NCBI GenBank assembly: GCA_026826555.1
Contig: JAKSZT010054569.1
Coordinates: 3,710,258 to 3,774,257, forward strand
Origin: Tolypeutes matacus
Lineage: Eukaryota > Chordata > Mammalia > Cingulata > Chlamyphoridae
DNA length: 64,000 nucleotides
Reading direction: 5' to 3'
The first letter of the stretch is position 1; the number at the start of each line of letters is the position of its first letter. Positions 22,865-35,195 of the stretch are shown piece after piece. The translations under genes were made by a program, and so were the position numbers. The notes below the pieces were generated by a model. It was not told the DNA's origin, did not search any database, and saw nothing but the letters and a program-made list of their open reading frames with translations.

Positions 22865-25800
22865 ATCTAGGATTATAGGAAAAGCAAAATTTGACAGTTC
22901 TATAGATACTCCTGTAAGTAGGAAAAAATTACTGAGGAAGAAATACAGGCTAGAAGACCTTGATTAGGTTAACAAAAATGAAAACCACGCCCTTTGGTCA
23001 AACCTTTTAGAAACTGTATTTAACTAGCAGGTAAACCATAAGCATTAGGCTTTTCTAGGCAAGGGCAAGGTGAACTTCAGGCAACTCGAGGACTGTGGGA
23101 GTTCTCACAATGAAACTTGATGGTAACTGTGTAAAAGAGCTATTTATATGATTTCGAGTGAAGTTTGAGGCAAATCCTGATACTTTTTACTTCTTTGCTA
23201 GGTGAAAAAACTGCCTACAAAAGCCTTCCTCCCACCCAAAATACTAGCTGTTAGTTGGTGACTGATCCTCAGAAATATTAAGATGAATCATATATGCTCT
23301 TTTCACAGTGCAAAAAGAGACAATTTTAAAACTCAGAAAATGTCACTTTGAGTAGTCACAAATCACACAATAGAAAAGCTAACCAGCCTTAAAATTGTAA
23401 ATAAATAGAATCTGTTCCTGCATGGAAACTTTTTTCCTCATTAGGATTCCAACTCTTCTCTCTTCGGACTTGCCTCCAAGGTTGACTGGTTAAAACGTGT
23501 TCAGTCCCATAAGCTGATGATGGCAGGCAGTCTTTGTTCTCTGGCCCTCTTCCTTGGGGCCCACCCTTGTCAATCCTATAGTTCTTGGTGACCCATGGCC
23601 TCACCCTGGCCTCTTGCTCAAGGGCCCATTCTTTGCACCTTCAGGCAACTTGTGGCTCCATGTCTTTACTGCCCTGGGCTTGGGTGGGCACGAAAGGCGC
23701 CAGCTGACATCAGAGCCCAGTCTTTACCCAAGCACAGGGAAAGGACCCCCATATTTCTTTTTTCTTCCTGCTTGGAGAAACAGGTATTTTTTGTCTTTGA
23801 TTCATAAACTCTGCTTTCTTTCTCTTGTTACTAAACAGTTCACTCCCTATCCCTCCCAGTGCCTTTTTTTTTTTTTTTTTTTTTTTTTTGAAAATTAAAA
23901 ATTTTTTCCAAATTGCACCGTTTGGCACAGGAGAAGGTGGGAAACACAAAAAATTAAGGGATTGCACCCACAAAAGCTGCCTTGAGAAGCAAGGCCCCAG
24001 ATATTTTTTTTTTTTTTTTTTTGGTCAATTTACCGTTTTTGGACTTGTTCTCCCACAATCAAATCCTCCCTATCATGTTAACAATGTGGTGGTGTGTCAA
24101 AACATTGGAATTCTGCTTCAATCAGCAACCCAGAGCCTAATAGGAAAATGAAGCAACGAAATGTTGGTCTTACCGTTAACCTTCGGCTAGGCCTGTACTT
24201 AGGATGGGAATGTTTGCTTCTTTATGGTACACAGGCCAAACCATCAAAGTTTTGTGAGCACTCAGGGTTGTCAGGAGAGGCAGTGACTTGACTATTATTT
24301 AGGCATGCTTCTGCCATTGCAAGAGAGATGATCAAGTCTCACAAACTGAAGGATGCTGCACTAAGCCACCACATTTTTAGTAAGCCAGAGAAGAGTTTAG
24401 ACTGAATTTGCTGGCAAAATTTAAAAGCAGCATTCATCTTACTGGCAGCAATTCCCTGGTCTGGCTCTATAACACCCATAATAACTGTAGTTATCACAAA
24501 AGAGCCTGTGTAAAGTTAAAGTTTTCTTTCTTTCTTTTTAAAAATTTTTATATTTTTTTAAATAAAAACATGTGTCCAGTGTAGAAACCGTTTAGGGACA
24601 ACAATAAGGTGTCACCATTCCAAAACGTTTGGAAATCACAGTTATATACCCTCAGGATGTATGTGTCACAGTTAATGTTTAACAATAGCTGGCTAATATT
24701 CATCAAGAAAGAAAATGCCAGTTAGAGGTTGAGTACTTTTGATTTAGTGATTTTTATCTTTCGTGACTAACTTGGTAAATAAAGCTGCTTATAACATGGA
24801 GCCAAGTATTTTTATTGTTGTTGTTTTGGTTTGGTTTACATAGAGTAGTCACAAGACATTTTGGTTAATCTTGGAAAGGAGCCTGTTCTTGAACATCATC
24901 TGTAGCATATATAAGCAGTCAGCCGACGAGCCTTGAGGCAGTGATTCTCCAACTTCATCTTCTACAGCACACCCAAGTAATGGGTTATCCCTCTAGAGAT
25001 TCTCTTTGGGAGAGGAGAAGGGGTAGGAGATAAATATCCCCCTTTCTACCCATGTTTGAGGGCAGCATATAAGAATCTTCAAGTAGAGGAATATGCCATT
25101 TGAAAAATACCCTATAGCTGGTTCAATATGGACTAATAGGACAGATTTTCTAACTGCCAAGCCCCTCTCTCTCCGCCCCGCAGTACGAGCATCACTGAGT
25201 CAGACATACCGAAGGAGGAATCCTTCATCTTTAGAAGTTAAAGACCTTCTCAGTTAATAGGTTGCCTTGCTGCTTTTCTAATTTTGGCAACATTTAGCCT
25301 GACCCCAGGTTCACCTTCAAGAGCCAATTACCCATGTCATTTCCAGTAGCCCACTGATCTTCCTGCCCCTTCTCCTATCTCCATGCCCATCCCCCCTCCC
25401 CCCACATACACCATGGCTGGACAGTATGATGAAGTCAAGAGAGGAAGGACAGAACCAAAGCGAGGGGATTGCAGGCAGGTGCTTGTTTAGCAACACTCTC
25501 TCTCCTCAACACTCTGCTGCTAGGCAGAGGGGCCAAGCCCAGATGCCTAGCTCCTGGGGCAGCTATCACCCAGGAAATACCCACAAATATGAGTACAGGG
25601 TGTATGGACTTGCCAAAACAGGGCACAGATACTGGGTGGAGGCAATATGATCCTCCACAGAACCATCACCCCTTCAGGCAGGGTGCTCCAAGAACCCACC
25701 TGGAAAGCAAGAGGAACCATTTTCTGGAGCAGACTGGGGAGAGGGGATTGAGGATAAAGATGATGTAAAAGGACATCTGGGAACATGGAGAAATGAGAGA

Positions 25801-27114
25801 TTGAGACAGCTATAAGCATAGTCAGTATTTTAACAAAAATAAGATGCATTTGACACATTCCCATCATTAAAAAAAACATTTTATCTTACTAAATTGTTTA
25901 CTTACTAATGGAGAAAGTAGGAGTTCAGTTCTGTTAATAACCATCTGTGCAAAACTGACAGCTTGTTTCTGAATATAATAATTTATTTACCTGTATCTTT
26001 TATTTTAAAAAATACCCATCAATTTAAATACTATTTTTATCAAAAATTCTCTAAAATAATCATTCAAAACAGCCACGGCAGTAAACAAGGGCCTATGTGT
26101 TCCCAAATGAAGACTGCAGGGCAGGCCTGAGAAGCAGCAGGAGGTCCAGGAGGAGTGTAACCTTCCAGACTGCTCACAACTCGGGAATCGTTGCCTGTGT
26201 CAAGAAGGCAGAGGTGTTTGCTTTCTTAACGCAGTGGTACCAGATGCAACAGCAGGAGAAAGGTTATGGATTACGGCAAATACAGACACCACCAGTTTAA
26301 TTGGTCAAATATTTTTGAGGTTGGCCTAATAACTTTTTTGAAAGCTATTTTCTTGGTTGCTTCAGAATTTTGATTACTACTGTTCTTTAAGCTTTCAGAA
26401 CAAAAAATACTCAAAACTTAATAGAACAATATTAATAGCATAAGAGGAAATATAAACATGACAGCTGTGTGGTTGAACCATTACTATTAGATGCTGATTC
26501 CGCAGTACGTGAAGGCATCAATATTACATCAGTGGCATCACTGGACCAGAAATAATTTCACCCAGATAGACTCAGGCAGAAGGATAATGTGAAATGGACC
26601 ATTGGTGTAATGATTCAGTTCAAGGCACTCTTCACTCTCAGGTGTCCTGGTACTCTCCAAAACCAAAAATCCCATAGAATTCTATGTAGATATTTCTGAT
26701 CTTAGAGGAGAAAGGCAGGGAGGAACCACATCTTCTGGGTCACCTGGCAAGTCCTGAGGGAGAGTGTGCAGGGCTCAATGGTCTACCAGGCACTTCTCCA
26801 AAGCCTCCAGCCACTCAGGAAGGGCCTCAGGCCAGCTCTCTTTACTGGGTGCTTTCTCATTTCATCAGGATCCAGCTTAGTGATCAGGGTCACTCCAGAG
26901 CAAAATGGGCCCTTAAGCTCACTGACATCACATTCATAAACGAGAAAGTTTCAGGCATGCTCACTCCCTAAGCAGCAAACATACCGACTATCCTGAAGAC
27001 TCGATTATGGGTTAGGTCTACTCTGAGAGGCCTGGGCCTCTTTGAGGGTCAGGACTAGGGCCAAATGCTAAAGAGAACAAATGACAAGTTCAGATGGCTA
27101 CTAGGACCAAATCA
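22865..27114. other. Largest unassigned stretch, 4.25 kb
   Basis: Two long T runs (23864-23889 and 24004-24022) each lead into a short unidentified body on their right, as minus-strand retroposons would. CAGTGATTCTCCAAC at about 24939 resembles one hAT terminus but no partner end was found. Several 60-115 codon frames (23389-24291, 25426-25879) overlap on both strands and have no recognised motif or splice context. No gene called. Confidence 0.5.
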
Positions 27115-27335
27115 CAAATGTTAACAACAAATTTCAAAAAAACTCAAATATCTGTTCATTGAAGAGTTGAATATATTACAGTGAAACCTTCCAGTGGAAT
27201 ACTATGTAGCAACTAAAGAGAATGAGGAGTGACCTGTAGGTCCTGATTTAGAAAAATGGCCAGATATATTGTTAAGGGATGAGAGCAAGTTGCAGAATAA
27301 TATGTAACGTATCATATCATTTTTGTAGCTAAATT
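27115..27335 (+). mobile_element. Old L1 3' fragment
   Basis: CTCAAATATCTGTTCATTGA, CCAGTGGAATACTATGTAGC and GGCCAGATATATTGTTAAGG plus GAGCAAGTTGCAGAATAATA match the end of ORF2 and the start of the 3' UTR of old L1s. No tail is preserved. Confidence 0.8.
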
Positions 27336-27651
27336 AACAACCCCTCCGCCCCCGCACACTGATCTAACAGGGACAACCCTGTGAAACTATTAAATCCACA
27401 TTTCCCTGTTCTTTCATAAAAGTTAAGCCTTGAGGCTCACTGTCCCAAGGGCAGGTACTACCAGGTCAGAGAAGCCCACAGGGTGAAGAAGAAAGAGGAT
27501 ATAGCACTGGATAAGCTGCCCCTACCTCCTCCCACCTCCATCCCAGACAGGAATGGAAAGAAAAAGAGGCAGAAAGGGAGAGATTTAGAGAGAGCAGGGT
27601 CTGCCTGGGTCTCTCAGAGAACTTCCTCAGGCCAGAGTGGGATATATGTGT

Positions 27652-27683
<32 letters not shown>

Positions 27684-28139
27684 AGCAATGGTGGTGAAAG
27701 AATAGAATCCATACATTAATTGAGGGAAAGCCAAACAGAGAGGGCTTTCACTCCACTTCTCACCTACAAATCGAGGGGATCATCCAGCAGTAAGGAGGAA
27801 CTACAGTAGGACACAGCTATCATATCTTACCCCATGTACTTTGGTGGCATTGGAAAGTCATAATTGGTACATATTCCCTTTGTAGTTGTGTGTGTGTGTG
27901 TGTGTGAAAGAGAGAGAGAGTGCAAAACCAAGGTATAAAAATAAGTGAACACGAGAATGCAAGGTACTGAACTCAAGCAGGTGAGTGTGAAATGGGAATG
28001 GCAAGGACAAAATTAAGGAATTACTGATTGGGTGGCAGAGTATTTCACAGTTTGGGTCTGGGATAAGTCTTTTTTACTCCCTAGGTCTATGGGTCTCTGT
28101 ATTATTGATCTGACTTCAACTACTGTTTAGAAGAGAGAG
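27336..28139. other. Unassigned sequence with two GT-rich microsatellites
   Basis: (GT)n lies at 27646-27683. A second (GT)n passing into (GA)n lies at 27886-27922. No gene or repeat recognised elsewhere. Confidence 0.6.
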
Positions 28140-28350
28140 AAATAATAGCTAACACATACTAAACACTTTCCATGAGCTAGGCATTGGAATGAAAGTTTTC
28201 ATTTATTTTCTTTATGTAACCCTTATAAAAAGCCCTGTATGGTTGATATATTTTACAGGTTATCAGGAACACTTAGCAGGTTAAGTAACTGCTCAGATTG
28301 AACCAGGCCACCTGATTCCTAATCCTGTACATTTCACCATAGCACTGCCT
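28140..28350 (-). mobile_element. MIR SINE, degraded
   Basis: AATAGCTAACACATACTAAA, CACTTTCCATGAGCTAGGCA, ATGTAACCCTTATAAAAAGC and AGGTTAAGTAACTGCTCAGA keep reverse-complement MIR order. Confidence 0.8.
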
Positions 28351-29064
28351 CCTGCCACAGACTAGGGCTATGGGCCTTTAACAATAACTTAGCTTTTCTC
28401 ATCTACACAATGCATGTTGGACCAACTAACTCTCAAATTTCTTCTGGTTTGATCCTTCTACTTTGGTCTAATGCAATGGTGTGGGGAGGCAGATAGTTAC
28501 TTAGATTCAGAAAGCCAGGGGCAGGTCTTATTAAAGAAAGCTTGAAAGGAAATCACTTAACAATTAAAGATTCAATGTTAATGTACAAACGTTCCAGATA
28601 TAAAATTAAGAAATAGTGACAAGTTGGTGATGGCACATTATCAGAAGCAGGAGGGCTAGATGCTGTGAAAAGTGAGGGTACTAAATTCAGGGAACAGGAA
28701 AACAAAGTCATGACTTGTCCAATGTCCAATACGGTTTTCTTTTCTCACCAGCTCTAGGTGTTCTGCAATCTCGGCAGCAATTAGCACCAGTTTCATTTTG
28801 CAACAGGGACCCTTGGACATGAAGCCCTACATGCTTGCTTGGCTCCTCAGCAGCTTGTCCAACCCTTCAATCACAGTGTTTGAGGCTCTATTACTACTAT
28901 GTATTCTCCTCAGCCCCCACTCTTCACTATAAGCCTATTCTTTTGAACTAAACATCAAACAATCTCCACTGAACAGCCTCTTCACTTGTAATCCTCTGCC
29001 TGATGTTTTCTCTGATTAAACAGAAATAAGTGACTAGCACATGCCTTGAACAAGGGTAGGCATT
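28351..29064. other. Unassigned sequence
   Basis: An acceptor-like TTTTCTTTTCTCACCAG ends at about 28750 but no paired donor or open exon was found. No repeat recognised. Confidence 0.5.
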
Positions 29065-29670
29065 TGTGGTAGGCACAATAATGACCCTCCAAAGATGCCC
29101 ACACCCTAATCCTAGAGCCAGTGAATTTTATTGTCTGTGGCAAAAGGGACACTGCAGATGTGATTAAAGTTGCGATGGGGAGATTATTCTGGATTATCTG
29201 GGGGAAGGGCAAACTAATCACACGAGTCCTTAAAAGTGGAAGAGGAAGGCAGAAAAGTGGGAAAAGAGATGTGTAAATGGATGGAACAAGAGGTAGGAAA
29301 AGTGTGAAGCATGAGACTGACTGGACCTGCCACTGCTGGCTTTGAAGATGGCGGAAGGGTGCCATGGGCCAAGGAATGCAGGGAGCCTCTAGAAGCTGGG
29401 GATGGCCCTTAGTTGACTGCCAGCAAGGACATGGGACCTCATTTCCGTAACTGCATGGAAATGAATTGTGCCAGCAGTCTGAATGAATAAAGAGAGATGG
29501 ATTCTCCCTAGAGGCTTCAGAAAGGAAAACAGCAGCTGACACTTTGATTTTAGCCTGATGAGATCCATACAGGACTTCTGACCTATAGAACCGTAAGACA
29601 ATGAATTTGCATTGTTGTAAGCTACTAAATCTGTGGAAATTTGTCATGGCAGCAATAGAAATCTCACACA
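29065..29670 (+). mobile_element. Solo ERVL-MaLR LTR (MLT1-like)
   Basis: It starts TGTGGTAGGCACAATAATGA and ends CTCACACA. CAAAGATGCCCACACCCTAA, AAAAGGGACACTGCAGATGT, GATTATTCTGGATTATCTGG, AGGAATGCAGGGAGCCTCTA and TTGTAAGCTACTAAATCTGT are in MLT1 order. Flanking GCATT (29060-29064) and GAATT (29671-29675) fit a 5-bp duplication with one change. No retroviral internal sequence adjoins it. A 221-codon minus-strand frame at 28982-29647 is an accident of this LTR. Confidence 0.88.
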
Positions 29671-29675
29671 GAATT

Positions 29676-30059
29676 CAAAATACAAATGTTTTTTGAAGGA
29701 AAGACAGTAAGATGAGGTTATCTTCCTTTAGGCAACAAAATAAGTAACGATGGCAGCGGATTATATCCCATTGAATAAAACAATGAATACGTCCTTTCTG
29801 ATACAAATATATTAATGGATAAATAAATTAAATAAATGGGGAAAGCTCTTCTTTACAGTAGAAAAGTCAGCTAATAAATGTAGAAGGAAAGATGGAGCTA
29901 GAAAATCAGCAGTGGATGCTAAAACCAGTGGGTGAAAGCCTGGTGAAGAAATTTACATAGTATCAAAGTAGCTCCCCAGCAACTTCTTATTAATTACAAA
30001 GAGAAAATCAGTACCTGTAGAGTTAAGGTGGACACCACCTTAACCAAGGGATCAAAGTT
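29676..30059. other. Unassigned sequence
   Basis: AT-rich with AATAAAT-like runs near 29820-29840. No gene or repeat recognised. Confidence 0.5.
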
Positions 30060-30635
30060 AACATCACCATTATTGTGACAAACTGACATCATATGCCTCC
30101 TGATATGATACACTGAGGACCCATCACATTTGTGGTGTCACTGCAAGAAAACATAATGTACATCTAATCATGAGGAAACATCAAACAAAACCAAATTGAG
30201 GAACAAAATAACTGGCCTATACTCTTCAAAAGAGTCAAGGTCAAGAAAGATAAAGAAAGGCTGAAGAACTCCTCCAGATTAAAGAAAAATAAAGAGACAT
30301 GACAAGTGAAGGCAATGTGTGATCCTGGATTGGATTCTGGACCTGAGTTTAAAAAAGGGTCGGGGATATTTTTGGGACAATTAACAATATTGGAATATGG
30401 CCTGATTTTGATTACTATATTGTGGTTATGTAAAAGAATGACCTTGTTCTTAGAAAATACATTCTAAAGTATTGGGGGGTAAAGTGGCACCATGTTCCCA
30501 ACTTCTTATCAAATGGTTCAGGAAAAATATGCATACATATATACATATAATACAGAGAGAATAAGGCAAATGGGGGTAAAACGTCAACTGGTGAATCTGG
30601 GTAAAAGGTACAAGGGAGTTCCTTACTTTATTCTT
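30060..30635 (+). mobile_element. Old L1M-type 3' UTR
   Basis: ACAAAATAACTGGCCTATAC, TCTTCAAAAGAGTCAAGGTC, GCAATGTGTGATCCTGGATT, GTGGTTATGTAAAAGAATG and TGGTGAATCTGGGTAAAAGG follow an old LINE 3'-UTR consensus as recalled. The class (L1M) is inferred from the lack of LTRs and the general form. Confidence 0.7.
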
Positions 30636-30965
30636 TTTTTTAAACAAATCAATTTTATCGATACATATTAATAAAGCATACAATTCATCCAAAGTGTACA
30701 ATCAATGGCATTTGGTATAATCACATAGTTGTGCATTCATCACTTCAATCATTATTAGAGCATTTTCATTATTTCAATAATAATAATAAACAAAAAACCA
30801 GACAAACAGGAATATTCTCCACCTCTCAATCTCTCTATGCTTCCCCTGCCATACACAGTTGCTATTTTTGGTTACTCTTGCACATTTATTTATTTATTTA
30901 TTTATTTTCTATTCTTGAAACTTTTTCTTTTAAATTTAAATACCAACATAAAAAATAACCAAAAA
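30636..30965 (-). mobile_element. Old L1 3' UTR, opposite orientation
   Basis: CAATTTTATCGATACATATT, CAAAGTGTACAATCAATGGC and CACATAGTTGTGCATTCATC are minus-strand L1 3'-UTR motifs. It abuts the plus-strand L1 at 30635. A (TTTA)n tract lies at 30883-30907. Confidence 0.75.
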
Positions 30966-31285
30966 AACCCCAACTCTGTTATTTATCCTTTTAATCCTAA
31001 TGCTTCTATTAGAGCCATAAGGTCTTGTGTTATATTATATATGCAGAAAATTATGGGGTAAGAAAATCTGAGTTCCATGAGTTTACTATTCTTTAATGTA
31101 ATGAAATATATAACTGTTAATGTTGTTAATATGTTATAATACCTTACACACAGTAGCAAGCAAGAAATATATGCAGACTGATCAATTAATTTACTTTTAC
31201 TAGGAAAGCCTGTCCCAAAGAAAGTATGTAGATATATAACATGGTATGAAATTAAAACTTTAAAAAAATTGAGCCAGTAAAAAAG
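30966..31285. other. Unassigned sequence
   Basis: AT-rich. No gene or repeat recognised. Confidence 0.5.
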
Positions 31286-31290
31286 GAAGT

Positions 31291-31841
31291 TGTAGCAGTT
31301 TGATATTATTGATGAATTCCAAAAAGAAATATTGGATTATGTTTGTAAATTGGTCTTTTCCTCTGGGTGTGATTATGATTAGGGCTTTGATTGGGCCATA
31401 TCAGTAGGATGTTGAGTCCCTGAGCCCTTGGTGGGTGGGGACTCAAAGAGAAAACGACATGGCAGAAGAGTTAGTTGGAGTTTTTGAGCTGGAGCCCTGG
31501 GAAGTAAGCACAAAAAGGAGCTTGTTTATGAGGAAAGAGAGAAGGCCCTGGGCAGAGAAACAAGCTATTCTCCTAATAGTCTACAGCTGGCCTTGTGGAG
31601 TTAACAGAGCAGCTGAGCCTGGAGAGAAGCAAGTCCTGGGAAGAGAGGACCCCAGGAAGCCTGAACCCTAGCAGATGTAGTCAGCCATCTTGTTCCAACA
31701 CGTGGCCATAGACTTTGGTGAGGGAAGTAACTTACGCCCTATGGCCTGGTAACTGTAAGCTTTTATGCCAAATAAATGCCCTTTATAAAAACCAGCCAGT
31801 TTCTAGTAATTTGCTCAGTACCCCTTTGGCGAACTAATACA
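31291..31841 (+). mobile_element. Solo MaLR-like LTR, xenarthran type
   Basis: 551 bp starting TGTAGCAGTTTGATATT and ending GCGAACTAATACA. It contains GATTGGGCCATATCAGTAGG, a GGTGGGTGGGGACTC block, GGAGCCCTGGGAAGTAAGC and the LTR polyadenylation signal AATAAA at 31771-31776. The five-base flanks GAAGT (31286-31290) and GAACT (31842-31846) differ at one base. Only one LTR and no internal region are present. A 78-codon frame inside it is not retroviral. Confidence 0.88.
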
Positions 31842-31851
31842 GAACTTAAGA

Positions 31852-32085
31852 GCTCTTGCTCTGGAATGGGACAGGCCAGTACGCTTTAAATCCAAGTCCA
31901 CCACTTAGTAGTTACTGACCTTAGGGCAAATTGTTTAAAAGGTCCTTAAGCCTCAGTTTGCTCATCTGTGAAATGGGGATAATAATAATAAGGCTCACAG
32001 GACTACCGTGAAAACTAAATTAAGGCATCAGGTAAGGTACTTAGCAAGTGTCTCAAAAGTTTTTAATATTATTTATTGTCATTGA
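31852..32085 (+). mobile_element. MIR SINE
   Basis: TTAAATCCAAGTCCACCACT, AAGCCTCAGTTTGCTCATCT, GTGAAATGGGGATAATAATA and TTAGCAAGTGTCTCAAAAG are plus-strand MIR blocks, starting only ten bases after the solo LTR. Confidence 0.93.
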
Positions 32086-32740
32086 GTTCTAATGCTTGTT
32101 TAATGGTCTCTTTTGTAAGAAAGATAATTAACATTCAGACTAAATTTTTAAAAAACAACATTCATTCATTTAGTGGTTACCTACTGTCAAATGCTTAAAA
32201 AAAATCACACTTTTAATCAACTTGGAAAACAACTGGCCCAGGAGCAAAGTGAAGTGAAAAGATTCTTTTCAAATTTCCTAGGCCACTGGTCTAATTGGCT
32301 CCTCTGCCCCACACCAACCCTAAGACTCTACAATTTGAGATGTGTTTTCTTAAATGGAGAATTGCCTAAGCATGCTAGACTTTCTGTTTTTTTCTGCTTT
32401 AGGCCTACTGTTGGTTTTCCTGAATCCACGAGGGCTCCCTGTACCTCTCTGGGCCAAATGTGAACTGCTTCCTTCACAATGGGAATTTCACTTCTCCAGT
32501 CTCCTTCCTCCTCACTGTCCAAGTGGGTCCTTTACCATAGTGCAGGTGGGCATTCAACAATGCTCTTGCTGAACAAATGATTATTGACCTCCACATGGCA
32601 CTCAGTACAGATTATTCCTCACACATAAAAAGCCCCCGGCCATTATTTCTGCTCAACCAGATCCATCACCTTTTCCATAACAAATAAGTGCCAATCCATG
32701 AAGTTTTTCTTGATGACCATGAAATTCACTTTACTCTTCA
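32086..32740. other. Unassigned sequence
   Basis: No gene or repeat recognised. Overlapping frames at 32173-32572 lie on both strands without splice support. Confidence 0.5.
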
Positions 32741-33235
32741 CTTATTCAACAAATATTAATGGGTATGCTAGTGAACAAGACAAATAAGGTCCTTGCTCTT
32801 ACAGAATTTATATTCTAATAAGAGACAAACAATACACGAATAAAATGAAAATAATGTAAGAGAAGGAAAGCTAAGAAAAGAACAAATATCATAATGTCTA
32901 TGTGACAATATGTTTGGAGAGGATTAGGACATTCAGGGAAAGTATCCCTGAGGAAATACATTTAAACTGAGACCCAAATGATAAAATGGGGCCAAACATG
33001 TAAACATCTGGGGGAAAAACAGTCTTTCTGGCAGAGGGCAAGCAAGTGCCTGAGGTGGAATATCCCAGTGTGTGTAAGGCAAGAAAGAGGCCAGTGAGGC
33101 CAAAGTGGAAGGCACGTGGTGGTGGTGGTGGTGGTGGTGGGTGGGGGGAGCGCAGAGGGACCTGGCAGGGGCCAGCTTATGAAGGCAATAGTGAGGCATC
33201 GGGATTTTAGTCTGAGACCATGAGAGGGTTTTATA
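32741..33235 (-). mobile_element. L2 LINE fragment
   Basis: Read in reverse, TTATTCAACAAATATTAATG, AGTGAACAAGACAAATAAGG, CAGAATTTATATTCTAATAA, CTGAGACCCAAATGATAAAA and CTGGCAGAGGGCAAGCAAGT follow L2. A (GGT)n tract at 33116-33141 interrupts it. Confidence 0.88.
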
Positions 33236-34447
33236 TTGTTTCTATTATTGCAGTAGATAATTCATAAGCTTATATAAGGTCTCTATACAATAGGTGTTTA
33301 AAAAATGATTGTTCGGTGAATAAATCAGAAAAGAAGCTAGGGCGGAAATGGAGCCAATACTCTAAGATCTTGGATGACGGTGCCTGTCATTAACATGAAT
33401 ATGTGCTCTAATCAACCTTAACTTCAGACTCACAGGTCTGTTCTATTGCACGAAAACAGTTGTCATGGCAACTCTAGTTAGATGTTTTGTTTTTCTTTTT
33501 CCAAGGAGGATGAATCAGGTACTGCACTTACAGGCTGGTTTGGTTTCCCTAATACCTGAAAGGATTGCAATCCTCTGCAAGTTGGAAAGTTCAGTATAGG
33601 GAATGCCCAACTTACCCACAAATTGTGTCCCCTAAGTTGGTTTGTTTGTGAGGAGTTTGAGGAATGCATTTTCCTTTAGAAATAATGTTATAAATGGAGG
33701 TTGGACTCTTAGGCCAACACATAAAAACTTTTTAAAATTCATAAAATTGAAGAAACCCTGCAAATTTGCATTGACAAAATAACAGAAGTGAATTCTTTTG
33801 AAATGTAGCAATTAAACAAAAATTAAGTCAGTGCTTTTAATTTATCTTCATGCAGTTATTTGAGGAAAATAAGGTTTAATTAGAGGAAAATGAGGAGAGA
33901 GGTAGAAAATTTAGTGGAGATTCTATTAAGGAATTCTGGGCACAATCAAGGCTGTAGAGGTTAATATCACTAATTTTAAAAAAATTATTTTGGATTCAGA
34001 TGTCTCTCAGATGGCTTAGTCATGATCATGGTCCTTTGCAGCTCAGGAATAGGAGTAAAATATGAGGAGTGGCTGTTTTGAGGCTCCTTGAGAAAAGGGA
34101 AGAGATTAAAGAGAAAAACTGCCTAAATGAATTAGGAGAGCTATGAAAACTGAAAAAGAGAAATGAGGAACAAAGGGAATGAGGAAATTCCCATGAGAGT
34201 AGGTAAGAGTATAGAAGTAAGTTGACTGTTACCAAAAAAGGGGGAGGACAGAGGGAAAAGGTACAAGGGAGAGAGGGAGACAGGATAAGGGGCAAAAGAA
34301 GGGGCGGGGATGGGGAAGGTGGGAACCAAAGACTGACTGGTATTGGATGTATGTAAGAGAAGGAAGTTTTCATTCATTTATTCAAACATATGGGATGTTT
34401 GAACAGTAAATGAAACATTCGTTTAAGACATACATATTCATGTATGT
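33236..34447. other. Unassigned sequence with a GA-rich tract
   Basis: GTGTTTAAAAAATGATTGTT at 33293 may be an L2 3' remnant. A purine-rich, low-complexity stretch occupies about 34225-34330. Long minus-strand frames across it (34026-34377) are made of the reverse pyrimidine code and discarded. Confidence 0.55.
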
Positions 34448-34520
34448 CATCCCAAACGTCTAGCACAGTGCTTTGAATGTATGTGAGTTTCAGAAATTGT
34501 TGTTAAATACATGAATGCAG
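34448..34520 (+). mobile_element. L2 3' terminal fragment
   Basis: TCTAGCACAGTGCTTTGAAT and TTGTTGTTAAATACATGAAT match the last part of L2. Confidence 0.6.
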
Positions 34521-34524
34521 CCGC

Positions 34525-34765
34525 AGCAAAAACAACTAGCACTTAATAATTGCCTATTCTGTGCTAAGAATTTTATAAACCTTATCTCATTTAATCCCCA
34601 CAAAAACTAGAGACAGTTATTAGCCCCATTTTACAGATGAGAAAACTGAGTTTAGACAAGGTAAGTAGTTTGCTGAGGGTCACACATAGCTAGTAAACAA
34701 GGAAGGCTGCATTAGACCAGAGTTCCTGACCCCAGAGTGCATTCTCTTAGCCACTCTGCTCTATA
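34525..34765 (-). mobile_element. MIR SINE
   Basis: CTTATCTCATTTAATCCCCA, CCATTTTACAGATGAGAAAA, CACACATAGCTAGTAAACAA and CAGAGTGCATTCTCTTAGCC are clear reverse-complement MIR blocks. Confidence 0.95.
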
Positions 34766-35059
34766 CCCACCTGCCAGACCTCGCACTCCCACCCCTATGG
34801 AAGTTAGTAAGGTCAATAAGTATTATAAAAATGCCAAAAAAGAGAAGGAACTGCAAAGGCCAGACCTTCAGCAAGTATCTAATAAACTTCTCTTAACATT
34901 TGTCAGTATAGACTTGACAATAACATGAATTCATATCCCAAATGGTTTTCTCTGGAATTCTCCTCTTTTCTGGATTACCATATTTTAGCACTGGAATATG
35001 GAGCCTGCATTGAGTGCTTGGGGACAGCAATAGTTATGGGACAGATTTCTCTTGCCAAA
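34766..35059. other. Unassigned sequence
   Basis: No gene or repeat recognised. Confidence 0.5.
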
Positions 35060-35195
35060 TGCTTTTTGTCTTAGTCATGGTCTCTCTATGAGGACAGAGA
35101 TTTTTGTTTGTTTTGTTGCCTGCTGTATCTCCTATGGCTAAAACCATCTATGGCATAGAGTAAGTGTTCAAAATGTAGTTGTGAACGGGATGAAT
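35060..35195 (+). mobile_element. L2 3' fragment
   Basis: ATGAGGACAGAGATTTTTG, TTTTGTTGCCTGCTGTATCT and GGCATAGAGTAAGTGTTCAA are consecutive L2 3'-end blocks. Confidence 0.8.

Noticed and set aside
28982..29647. Open frame of 221 codons on the minus strand, the longest in the window
   Set aside because: It lies almost wholly within an MLT1-like LTR in antisense. It has no domain and no supporting context.
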